A stretch of 10,707 nt of DNA, taken from an uncultured Brachyspira sp. Lineage in GTDB: Bacteria > Spirochaetota > Brachyspiria > Brachyspirales > Brachyspiraceae. The stretch covers positions 1 to 10,707 of the forward strand of contig CAKVCG010000056.1 in the NCBI GenBank assembly GCA_934725525.1, in the 5' to 3' direction. The notes under the pieces were generated by a model, which saw only the letters and a program-made list of their open reading frames with translations, had not been told where the DNA came from and did not search any database. Below, in pieces: positions 1 through 6,870 of the stretch; position 1 is the first letter of the stretch; each line of letters begins with the position of its first letter. Made by a program: the position numbers and the translations under genes.

Positions 1-56
1 ATACAATACAATACAATACAATACAATACAATACAATACAATACAATACAATACAA
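1..56. repeat. ATACA pentanucleotide tandem array (simple sequence repeat)
   Basis: Eleven perfect copies of ATACA plus one further A fill the left edge, and the array may continue outside the window. A period of 5 is not a multiple of 3, so loss or gain of one unit shifts any reading frame that crosses it. The array has no stop codon in any frame, and on the plus strand all three frames encode the same five residues (I, Q, Y, N, T, permuted). Perfect arrays of this length are prone to slipped-strand mispairing. Its position 113 bp before a glycosyltransferase start suggests phase variation, but whether it sits in a coding or a promoter region cannot be decided from here. Confidence 0.97.
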
Positions 57-172
57 GCCATTATTATAATTTTTGGCAATTTTTTCATTGCAAAACTAAA
101 GAATTATTTGAAACATTTAAACGCTTTCTTTGGCGTTCACAAAAATTAACTTTTAAGGAGATAACTCTATGA
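2..172 (+). CDS. possible 3' end of an upstream ORF running through the repeat (partial, uncertain)
   Basis: The frame beginning at position 2 is open from the left edge through the whole ATACA array. It then reads 38 more residues (starting SHYYNFWQFF and ending TFKEITL) before a TGA at 170-172 that overlaps the ATG of the next gene as ATGA. An ATGA overlap and an internal AAGGAG are typical of translationally coupled genes. Against this, the frame one base further on is also open, to a TAA at 147-149, and in such AT-rich DNA a 38-codon open stretch is not rare. No start is visible. It may be non-coding leader sequence. Confidence 0.22.
   Translation, partial: YNTIQYNTIQYNTIQYNTSHYYNFWQFFHCKTKELFETFKRFLWRSQKLTFKEITL
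40..70 (+). promoter_or_regulatory. possible promoter with perfect -10 next to the repeat
   Basis: A consensus -10 hexamer TATAAT lies at 65-70. The -35 region would fall inside the ATACA array, where the best match to TTGACA is only three of six (AATACA at 40-45, 19 bp away). A second weak alternative is TTGGCA at 73-78 with TAAAGA at 97-102 (18 bp apart). Either would drive the glycosyltransferase gene starting at 169. TATAAT is common by chance in DNA of this composition, so this is only a candidate. Confidence 0.3.
155..160 (+). promoter_or_regulatory. Shine-Dalgarno site AAGGAG for the 169 start
   Basis: AAGGAG at 155-160 lies 8 nt before the ATG at 169, a near-ideal site that fixes the start of the large membrane protein. 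A small dyad, AACGC (120-124) with GCGTT (133-137), lies just upstream and could form a weak 5-bp hairpin in the leader. Confidence 0.85.
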
Positions 173-2592
173 AATCTAAAAACAAAAATTTATTTCTAAA
201 AATTCATATTCCGTTTGTGATTATTATTTCTATTGCTCTAATAGTTTTACAAATTTTAGGCTCTAAAAATAGAGTTGGTTATTTGACGGAATTTAATTTA
301 AATATTGAAAAAACTTTGGAATTAAATAATTCAACTAATTTTACCATTGATGGCGGATTAGAAGAAAGCATAAAAAATTATTTACTTACCAATGAAAATA
401 TAACTAATTATGTCTATCATTTTAGAATTAGATATTATGATAAAATTTTTAGGAATAATGATATTTACGGCGTTTATGTCGATTTATCAAACTTGCCCGA
501 TTATATGGAAAATGCAGAAATGGAAGAGAACGGAAGTCCTTATGGGAATTTTATTTCTGACAAAAAAGAGATTAATGAAGAGAAAATTGATAATGTTAGT
601 TATATTTTGAAATTAAAAATTCAATTTATTATAATTATTATAGCTATAATATTGGCTATATTATGTTTGTATATTGCAATATGTTTTTTAATTAAGAATA
701 TTAGTAAAATTTTTAAATTTGTTAAAGATATAAATAAATATCTATGCTTAATTATCTTAATAATAATATTCTTGGCTGTTTTATCAATATATAATTTTTA
801 CTATTTGCATAGCGATAAAATTAACAATCTCATACTTACTTTATTTTGTATAGTTTCGTTAATTTATTTATTCTATTTATATACATTTATAAAATATTTA
901 TATAAAAATAAATTTTTTGAATTAAATAAGTATGAAATTATATCAGTATTAGTATTTATTGCTATTAATTTATTTATAATATTTTATTATGTAATTAATC
1001 AAAGAGAAATATTAGTTTATGATTCTTTAGGTTATTGGCTAAGTATAACAAATTTAAAAATATATAACGAATATTTGAAAAATATTTTATGGAATTTAGA
1101 TTATGATACATTTTTTACTATACCTGCGACAATATTATCAAATATATTCGGACATAGCAGATTATCCGTCACTCTTATAATATTTTTTCTTTATTATCTT
1201 CCAACTACATTGATTGCGGCATATACGATAAGATATATAGCAAACAAAATTAATATAAAAGCGCCTTCGTTTATTTTAACTTTAGCGGCTTATTTTATGC
1301 TTCCTTTATTTTCTTGGAATTTATTACATTTTATGCATATGTATGGAGCATTCTTTTTTGCTTATATGACTATAATGGCATATTTGAAATTAAAAGAAAA
1401 TAGAGATTTTAAATTTTTATTAATTATAATTCCGCTTTCTTTATTATATATGTTTTTATGGAAAAGATGGACATTATATACTGCTATTCCTATAGTTTTA
1501 TATATAAGTATTGATACTTTAATAAGAACTGTAAAACAAAAGGATATAAAATTATTATTTAATTTAATATTCATGGGAATAATAGGAATTTCATTTATAT
1601 TAATTTTCTTATATCCAAGAATAATTAGAATTATTGCGGAAAATTATTCCGTATCCTATAGCGCTTATAGTAGAGATTTAAAAACAAGTATAAAATTAAT
1701 AATAAATAATTTTGGTTATGTTTCAATAATAATAATTTTACTTTCTCTTTTATTTAGAAAAATTAGAAGTATAACTATAATTCTAACTTTATTTATATTA
1801 ATTAATATTTATTTGTTTTTAAGAGTGCAATTGCCAGGTAGACATCAGTCTATGACTTTTACTCATTTTATATTTGTTATATTTTCAATATTTTTATCAT
1901 TTATATATATGATTTTAAATAACAATAAATTATTTTCAAATTTATTATGTGATAAAATTGCTTCGATGAATAGAAATTTGCTGTCGAATTTTATATTCAT
2001 AATCCCATTAATAATATTTATGTTCTCTTATACTCAATCTTATAATAAATTAATTCCTAATCATAATTTAGCCCCAAAAGTAGGTAATTATTTTTATGAC
2101 ACTATAGAAATATATAATGAACTGCCTACGGATGGACTAATTTATTATGCAAACTGCGGGTCACAATATGGAGCTGAAATTTCTGCATTAAACACACTCT
2201 ATTTTCAATTTAAGGATTATATTAAAGATTTGCCTAAAAAATCTTTTAGGTATGAAACCTCTCATATTGACTTTAGAGATGGCTTAAGATATGGCATTTT
2301 TTCTTGCGATTATTTCTTTGCTTCGACTACTCCGCATAGTTGTGAGCTTAATCAACAAGTTACTTATTATCCTATTAGAGTTTTTAACGAAGGATTAAAT
2401 ATTAGTAAAGCTTTTGAACTTGAAAAAGAATTCAAATACGGAAATTATATTAACAGATTATATAAAAGAATAAGGAAAAATACCAAAGATGAAATATACG
2501 AATATGTAAATTATTTTAATGATTATTATACAAATAATAAAATGTTTCCTAAAGCTGAAGATATAGAAAATATTTTAGAAAAGTATTACTAA
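169..2592 (+). CDS. polytopic membrane protein, probable GT-C-type glycosyltransferase
   Basis: This 807-residue protein has one membrane segment at about 9-29, then a soluble stretch of about 120 residues, probably outside the cytoplasm. At least ten further very hydrophobic segments run from about 150 to 640, and a soluble C-terminal domain occupies about 640-807. The first extracytoplasmic loop of the main membrane block carries V-Y-D285-S-L-G-Y-W, an acidic residue followed by aromatics. That layout is expected of GT-C-fold enzymes, which use polyprenyl-phosphate sugars as donors. The next gene, 19 bp downstream, is a GT2 enzyme of the kind that makes such donors, so this protein probably transfers that sugar to a surface glycan or protein (inference). 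The start is fixed by AAGGAG 8 nt upstream. The middle of the gene is extremely AT-rich (only 6 G/C in 1681-1740), largely because Ile, Leu, Phe, Tyr, Lys and Asn dominate. It could instead be a membrane protein of unknown role; the exact family is not recognised. Confidence 0.8.
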   Translation: MKSKNKNLFLKIHIPFVIIISIALIVLQILGSKNRVGYLTEFNLNIEKTLELNNSTNFTIDGGLEESIKNYLLTNENITNYVYHFRIRYYDKIFRNNDIYGVYVDLSNLPDYMENAEMEENGSPYGNFISDKKEINEEKIDNVSYILKLKIQFIIIIIAIILAILCLYIAICFLIKNISKIFKFVKDINKYLCLIILIIIFLAVLSIYNFYYLHSDKINNLILTLFCIVSLIYLFYLYTFIKYLYKNKFFELNKYEIISVLVFIAINLFIIFYYVINQREILVYDSLGYWLSITNLKIYNEYLKNILWNLDYDTFFTIPATILSNIFGHSRLSVTLIIFFLYYLPTTLIAAYTIRYIANKINIKAPSFILTLAAYFMLPLFSWNLLHFMHMYGAFFFAYMTIMAYLKLKENRDFKFLLIIIPLSLLYMFLWKRWTLYTAIPIVLYISIDTLIRTVKQKDIKLLFNLIFMGIIGISFILIFLYPRIIRIIAENYSVSYSAYSRDLKTSIKLIINNFGYVSIIIILLSLLFRKIRSITIILTLFILINIYLFLRVQLPGRHQSMTFTHFIFVIFSIFLSFIYMILNNNKLFSNLLCDKIASMNRNLLSNFIFIIPLIIFMFSYTQSYNKLIPNHNLAPKVGNYFYDTIEIYNELPTDGLIYYANCGSQYGAEISALNTLYFQFKDYIKDLPKKSFRYETSHIDFRDGLRYGIFSCDYFFASTTPHSCELNQQVTYYPIRVFNEGLNISKAFELEKEFKYGNYINRLYKRIRKNTKDEIYEYVNYFNDYYTNNKMFPKAEDIENILEKYY

Positions 2593-2611
2593 TTTTATGG
2601 AGTTTTGCTAA

Positions 2612-3547
2612 ATGAAAAAAGTTAGTTTTATTATACCCTGCTATAACGAAGAAGAATCTTTACCAATCTTATATCAAAGATTAAATAATGTTGCAAATCA
2701 ATTAAATAATTATAAATGCGAGTTTATTTTTATCAATGACGGAAGTAAAGATAAAACCGAAGAGATTATTGAAAACTTAAATAAAAATGACAATCGAGTA
2801 AAATTATTTTCATTCTCAAGAAACTTCGGACATCAAGCTGCCGTTAGTTGCGGAATACATAACTGCGAAAGCGATATTGCAATTATTATTGATGCCGATT
2901 TACAAGACCCACCTGAAATTATTCCCGATATGATTAAAGAATACGAAAAAAACAAATGCCCGATTATTTATGGAAAAAGAATATCGAGAGAAGGCGAGAG
3001 TTTATTTAAAAAATTAACCGCTTCAATATTTTATCGTTTGATTAATTTGCTTTCGGAAGTTCAATTTCCCGTAGACACGGGCGATTTTAGATTGATAGAT
3101 AAAACAGTAATTGAGGCTTATAAAAGTTTTAGCGAAAATCCAAAATATATAAGAGGTTTGATAAGTTGGATGGGATTTGAGCAGAAAGCATTTGAATATA
3201 AAAGAGAATCGAGGATTGCGGGAACTACAAAATATACTTTAAAAAAAATGTTGAGATTGGCATTAACGGGAATATTATCATTTTCAGTAAAGCCTTTGAG
3301 AATATCTTTATATTTTGGAATAATATCAATTTTGATAGCCGTAATTTTTTCATTAAGAGTATTTTATTTATATTTATTTTCTTCTGCAGAATTAGTTAGA
3401 GGTTGGGCGTCTACTATAATAATAATTTTATTTATGGGAGGCGTTCAATTAATATCGTTATCCGTAATAAGCGAATATTTGGCTAATTTATTTAACGAAG
3501 TAAAGAAGCGCCCTGAATATATTATTATAAAGAAAATAATTAATTAA
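2612..3547 (+). CDS. GT2-family polyprenyl-phosphate glycosyltransferase (GtrB/DPM1-like)
   Basis: This 311-residue protein has the full layout of a GtrB/ArnC/DPM1-like GT2 enzyme. The N-terminal GT-A fold starts VSFIIPCYNEEES, carries the nucleotide-binding motif NDGS with D43, and has the metal-binding and catalytic segment D94-A-D-L-Q-D99. It continues with DTGDFR (155-160) and the SRxAGxTKY motif at 200-208. Two C-terminal membrane segments follow, at about 232-255 and 264-286. Such enzymes transfer a sugar from a nucleotide donor to undecaprenyl phosphate on the cytoplasmic face. The sugar cannot be read from the sequence. GGAG at 2599-2602 lies 9 nt before the ATG, and the gene follows the large membrane protein after 19 bp, so the two form an operon and probably a donor-maker/transferase pair. 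No GtrA-type flippase is seen in the window. Confidence 0.93.
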   Translation: MKKVSFIIPCYNEEESLPILYQRLNNVANQLNNYKCEFIFINDGSKDKTEEIIENLNKNDNRVKLFSFSRNFGHQAAVSCGIHNCESDIAIIIDADLQDPPEIIPDMIKEYEKNKCPIIYGKRISREGESLFKKLTASIFYRLINLLSEVQFPVDTGDFRLIDKTVIEAYKSFSENPKYIRGLISWMGFEQKAFEYKRESRIAGTTKYTLKKMLRLALTGILSFSVKPLRISLYFGIISILIAVIFSLRVFYLYLFSSAELVRGWASTIIIILFMGGVQLISLSVISEYLANLFNEVKKRPEYIIIKKIIN

Positions 3548-3598
3548 GGAAAATTAAAAAAGAAAAATTAAAATTGATAAATTATTTACTATATTTGT

Positions 3599-3629
3599 TT
3601 AATAGTCAATGTATTACATAAACTATTAA
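3599..3629. promoter_or_regulatory. 31-bp interrupted palindrome, operator-like
   Basis: Nested inverted repeats share one centre at position 3614. The outer arms are TTAATAGT (3599-3606) and ACTATTAA (3622-3629), and the inner arms are ATGTA (3609-3613) and TACAT (3615-3619). They are separated by two mismatched positions on each side, so 13 of 15 position pairs are complementary. It lies 85 bp before the next start, with a TATAAT at 3645-3650 just downstream, so a dimeric regulator bound here could cover a -35 region. It could also fold as a hairpin ending the glycosyltransferase transcript, though no strong T-tract follows. Confidence 0.55.
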
Positions 3630-3644
3630 TTTAACTTTACGCTA

Positions 3645-3650
3645 TATAAT
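3645..3650 (+). promoter_or_regulatory. possible -10 element TATAAT for the downstream gene run
   Basis: A consensus TATAAT lies 63 bp before the ATG at 3714. The position for a -35 at 17 bp spacing (3622-3627, ACTATT) matches poorly and overlaps the right arm of the palindrome centred at 3614. That is what an activator-dependent or repressible promoter would look like, but the hexamer could be chance in AT-rich DNA. A second candidate, TATATA at 3696-3701, would give a leader of only a few bases. Confidence 0.3.
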
Positions 3651-3713
3651 CTGTTTATAATTTTATAAAATCTATACTTGAATTTTTATATTATTTATAT
3701 ACAATTATAAAAC

Positions 3714-4079
3714 ATGGAAATAAACGATTCAACAAGAAGCGCATTGATTAGAAAAGGCAACGAGCTATTTAATCAAAAAGATATTGACGGAGCTTATCGA
3801 TGCTATATAACGGCTTCGTATTTCGGAGGAATAGAAAAAATAGCGGACTATTATAATTTTGATAAAAAAAATCCAATAAAAGCGATGCAATTATATAAAT
3901 TTATTTTAAAAGAAGATTCCAATTTGGGCGGAAATATCAGAGCTAAAAAGAAATTGGATATTCTAGCTCAATCGGTTGTAAAGGTTTTAAGGAAGTGGCT
4001 TAAGGAAGACGAAACTTATAATAATTCGGATAAAAAAATAAATTCCGAAATTAAAGATAATAATATAGAAACGGTTTAA
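3714..4079 (+). CDS. small TPR-like protein of unknown function
   Basis: This is a 121-residue, soluble, charged protein without a signal peptide or membrane segment. Residues 1-80 are predicted helical and read like degenerate tetratricopeptide-type helix pairs (RKGNELFNQKDIDGAYRCY, then KIADYYNFDKKNPIKAMQLY). The last 25 residues are Lys/Asp/Asn-rich and probably disordered. TPR-like proteins usually mediate protein contacts; no partner is evident. The ATG at 3714 has no Shine-Dalgarno-like sequence upstream, only A/T, so initiation may be on a leaderless or very short-leader transcript, or may rely on an unstructured A/T-rich leader. It is the first gene of the run ending at 8846 and lies 36 bp before the GlmU-like gene, which suggests shared transcription. 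Confidence 0.75.
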   Translation: MEINDSTRSALIRKGNELFNQKDIDGAYRCYITASYFGGIEKIADYYNFDKKNPIKAMQLYKFILKEDSNLGGNIRAKKKLDILAQSVVKVLRKWLKEDETYNNSDKKINSEIKDNNIETV

Positions 4080-4100
4080 TAAATAATTTTGCAAAATATT

Positions 4101-4105
4101 AGGAG
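4101..4105 (+). promoter_or_regulatory. Shine-Dalgarno AGGAG deciding the 4116 start
   Basis: AGGAG at 4101-4105 is 10 nt before the ATG at 4116. The same frame is open from a TTG at 4089, but that codon lies upstream of the ribosome site, has none of its own, and would add nine residues with no family support. The ATG at 4116 is therefore chosen. Confidence 0.8.
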
Positions 4106-4115
4106 TTTTTCTCTA

Positions 4116-5696
4116 ATGAAAAAAATGAAAAATAAAGATATAAAAAAAAAGAATGATAATTTAATTGAAAATGAGCTTTTATTATTATCTTCTAAATTTT
4201 CAAAGAACGATACTTTGGTTATAATATTAGCGGCGGGGCATGGAAAAAGAATAAGAAGCTCGACTTCGAAAATGCTTCATACTATATGGGGTGTTCCGAG
4301 TATCGAAAGAGTTCGTCTCGCCGTAAACAACGGAATTCCAAAAAGCAATGTTACAATCGTTGTCGGAATAAAGGCTTTAGATGTTGCAAACGCGGTTGGA
4401 AAACAGCCCAATACGAATTTTGCCTATCAAGAGTCTCAAATGGGAACGGGGCATGCGGTTAGAATCGGACTCGAAAAAAGCTACTTGAAAAATATAAAAT
4501 ATTGTTATGTATTATATGCCGATTTGGGACTAATAGACGCGAATACAATGAAAGAGTTTAAAGAAGAATTCTTAAAATCAAAATCCGATATGATAGTAAT
4601 GACGGCTTTATATGACGGACCGAAAGGAAGCAATTATTACGGAAGAATTTTAAGAAGCAGAGGGTTAACTTCAGAAGGCAAGCCGAGTAAATATAAGCTT
4701 AAATCTCAAGGTAATGTCGTTGGTGTTATAGAATATAAAGATATACTTTCTATGAATGACGAAGATAAGCTTTATAAAACTTATAAGGATGAAAAATTTT
4801 CTTTTCATAAAGATGAACTTCTTGAGAGTTTTAAAGAATATATAGTCGGAGTATATGGTTTTAAAATGGAAGCTTTGCTTAAATTAATAGGCGAATTAAA
4901 ATCTAATAATATTCAAAAAGAATTTTATATAACCGATTTAATAGAGATATTTGTTAATAATGATTTGTCAGTTTCAACATTTATGCCTAAAGACAATAAA
5001 GTAGTTTTGGGATTTAACGATAAAACCGTTCTTAAAGAAATGGAATCTATTGCAAAATCGAAAGTATATAATAAATTAAAAAATATAATCACAATATGCG
5101 ATTCGGAAGATTTTTTTATAGACGATACGGTCGTTGAAGAAATTTTAGAAATAGATAAAGACGAAAAACCTTTGGATATTTATATTGGAAAAGGCGCTTA
5201 TATAGGAAAAGGCGTAAAAATTAATTACGGCGTTTTTATAGGAAACGGAGCGAGACTCGAAGGAAATATTCAACTTGGCGAAAATACTTTTATTGGCGAT
5301 AATGTTTTGCTTTCATGTTTGGAAAAACAGAAACTTATTTTAGAAAAAAATGTTAAAATATATTCTGGAAATCAAATCAGAGGAAATGTGTTTATCGGCG
5401 AAGAAACTATTTTGGAGAGAGGCGTAAACATAACTGGAAGCGACAATCATCCTACGAAAATAGGGCAAAATGTTCTTATAAAAGGCGTGAGTTATTTATA
5501 CGGTTCGATAATCGACAGCAACGCATATATCGAGCATTGCATATTTTATTATTCTCATATAAAAGCGCTTGAAGACGATAAAGGAAATATAATCAAATGC
5601 AGATTTATAAGACCAAAAGAAGAAGGAATCGAATCCGTTATTAAAATAGAAGATGGAAAAAAGAAATCAAAAAATAAAGCTAAAAAGAAAAAATAA
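4116..5696 (+). CDS. GlmU-like UDP-N-acetylglucosamine pyrophosphorylase with atypical beta-helix C-terminus
   Basis: This 526-residue protein is built like GlmU. After a charged extension of about 33 residues comes a nucleotidyltransferase domain with L38-A-A-G-H-G-K-R-I and K52, the uridine-binding Q105-E-S-Q-M-G-T-G-H-A, the metal ligand D136 in YADLGLID, YGRIL, and the second metal ligand N301 in GFND. These indicate transfer of UMP to a sugar-1-phosphate, most likely GlcNAc-1-P, for envelope and peptidoglycan precursors. From about 354 to 480 there are hexapeptide repeats (IGKGAYIGKGVKI) of a left-handed beta-helix. However, the signature segments of the GlmU acetyltransferase site (such as the KHLTYLGD-type and NYDG-type segments) are not visible, so acetyl transfer is probably absent. 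The protein is longer than typical GlmU (about 455) and ends in a lysine-rich tail that overlaps the next gene by 44 nt. Confidence 0.85.
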   Translation: MKKMKNKDIKKKNDNLIENELLLLSSKFSKNDTLVIILAAGHGKRIRSSTSKMLHTIWGVPSIERVRLAVNNGIPKSNVTIVVGIKALDVANAVGKQPNTNFAYQESQMGTGHAVRIGLEKSYLKNIKYCYVLYADLGLIDANTMKEFKEEFLKSKSDMIVMTALYDGPKGSNYYGRILRSRGLTSEGKPSKYKLKSQGNVVGVIEYKDILSMNDEDKLYKTYKDEKFSFHKDELLESFKEYIVGVYGFKMEALLKLIGELKSNNIQKEFYITDLIEIFVNNDLSVSTFMPKDNKVVLGFNDKTVLKEMESIAKSKVYNKLKNIITICDSEDFFIDDTVVEEILEIDKDEKPLDIYIGKGAYIGKGVKINYGVFIGNGARLEGNIQLGENTFIGDNVLLSCLEKQKLILEKNVKIYSGNQIRGNVFIGEETILERGVNITGSDNHPTKIGQNVLIKGVSYLYGSIIDSNAYIEHCIFYYSHIKALEDDKGNIIKCRFIRPKEEGIESVIKIEDGKKKSKNKAKKKK

Positions 5697-6816
5697 TATA
5701 TTAGTAAAAATATTTATAATTTTATTTTCGTTATTTTTGGCGTTAAACGGACAATACGAAAAAGATATAAAAAAAGATGCTCCGCCTTTGTCGAAAGAAT
5801 ATATAAGACTGAGCGGTTTTGAATCTATATCGACTTGGGCTGTCGCTTCGTTAAATAAAGAAACTTATATAAGCGAAATTTTTGCCGATTCCAAAGATAA
5901 TATTCATTTCGTTTATTACGATAATATTTTAAAAACTCCCGTTTATGTTAATGGAAAAGACGGAAAATTTAATAGAACTATTATCGATAAAAATAGAGAA
6001 ATTGGAAGTTTGGTAAGTTTGGCTACAAATTCCGAAAACATTCATATTTCTTACTTAAAAAATAATAAAATTTGGCTTGCAAATAATAATTCGGGCTATT
6101 TCAATAATTATCCGATGGATTTGAATGAAAATCAAAAAATAGTCGATTTGAAATTGGTTGTTTCCGCTTTCAATTCGCCGATTCTTTTTTTTATAGACAA
6201 TAAAGGAATTTTATATGTTTCGAGATTCTATAGAGATAATTTTTTTTCGGACTTGATTTATACGAATAAAATAGTAGGCAATATTTATCCAGTCGCCGAA
6301 AAAGACGGTTATGCCGTTTATATAAAAGAATATCAAACGGACAATATTTTTTACGCTTCGAGAAAAACAAATACGGCTTTTAGATTTTTCGATAATAATT
6401 CGATTGTGACGAACGCGAATTTATATTCCGTTAATTACGAATCTCATAATAGATTTAGCGTGATTTACACTTCAAAAGAAAATCAAAATGCAATCGATTA
6501 TAGAAAATTTTATGACGGAGTTTTTACCGAAGGAAACATAATAACGGAAGACGAAAATATAATCGCTCTGTATTCCGCTTTGGATTACGCGGCGCAAAAT
6601 GTAATTTTTTATACGAAAGAAAACGGTTATAAATATATATATATGGACGAGCAGATTATAGATTTATCAACGCTTGGAACGAGCAAGGGAGATATTAAAA
6701 TTGCGTCGGCAAGGTATCCTTATTTTTATGTCGTTTATTATAACGATTTATTTAAAGAATTGAGAATAACTAAACTAAATATTAGCGATATTGAAAAATA
6801 TAAAAGAAGTCGATAA
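5653..6816 (+). CDS. exported protein of unknown function, possible beta-propeller
   Basis: This 387-residue protein has a basic N-terminus (about 17 residues) followed by a hydrophobic stretch, LVKIFIILFSLFLALNG, i.e. a signal peptide or signal anchor. There is no lipobox cysteine. The rest is rich in aromatic, Asn, Asp and Lys residues. It shows loosely repeated strand-turn units of about 45-50 residues, such as SKDNIHFVYYD, SENIHISYL and NSPILFFIDNKGILYV, which resemble the blades of a beta-propeller. This is inference; no family is recognised. The ATG lies inside the lysine-rich 3' end of the GlmU-like gene in another frame (44-nt overlap) without a clear Shine-Dalgarno site, so translation is probably coupled. 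No better in-frame start exists before the hydrophobic stretch. Its site of action is presumably the periplasm or outer surface. Confidence 0.8.
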   Translation: MEKRNQKIKLKRKNNILVKIFIILFSLFLALNGQYEKDIKKDAPPLSKEYIRLSGFESISTWAVASLNKETYISEIFADSKDNIHFVYYDNILKTPVYVNGKDGKFNRTIIDKNREIGSLVSLATNSENIHISYLKNNKIWLANNNSGYFNNYPMDLNENQKIVDLKLVVSAFNSPILFFIDNKGILYVSRFYRDNFFSDLIYTNKIVGNIYPVAEKDGYAVYIKEYQTDNIFYASRKTNTAFRFFDNNSIVTNANLYSVNYESHNRFSVIYTSKENQNAIDYRKFYDGVFTEGNIITEDENIIALYSALDYAAQNVIFYTKENGYKYIYMDEQIIDLSTLGTSKGDIKIASARYPYFYVVYYNDLFKELRITKLNISDIEKYKRSR

Positions 6817-6870
6817 TTAATTTATAGTTTTAAATAATAATTGTAGAAAATTAATAAGAGAGGAATTTTT

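Noticed and set aside
1..56. CRISPR-like or transposon-end repeat
   Set aside because: A 5-bp unit without spacers is a simple sequence repeat; no cas gene, transposase or inverted termini are near.
71..95. Hairpin from GCAAT (76-80) and ATTGC (87-91) extended by T/A pairs as a terminator of an upstream gene
   Set aside because: Only five solid pairs plus a bulge, no following T-tract on the plus strand, and such dyads are common in AT-rich DNA.
600..2050. Extremely low GC in the middle of the large membrane protein as a sign of transfer
   Set aside because: The stretch encodes membrane helices rich in Ile, Leu, Phe and Tyr, whose codons are AT-rich; amino-acid composition explains most of it.
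4089..4115. TTG start giving nine extra residues on the GlmU-like protein
   Set aside because: It has no ribosome site, while AGGAG at 4101-4105 is well placed for the ATG at 4116.
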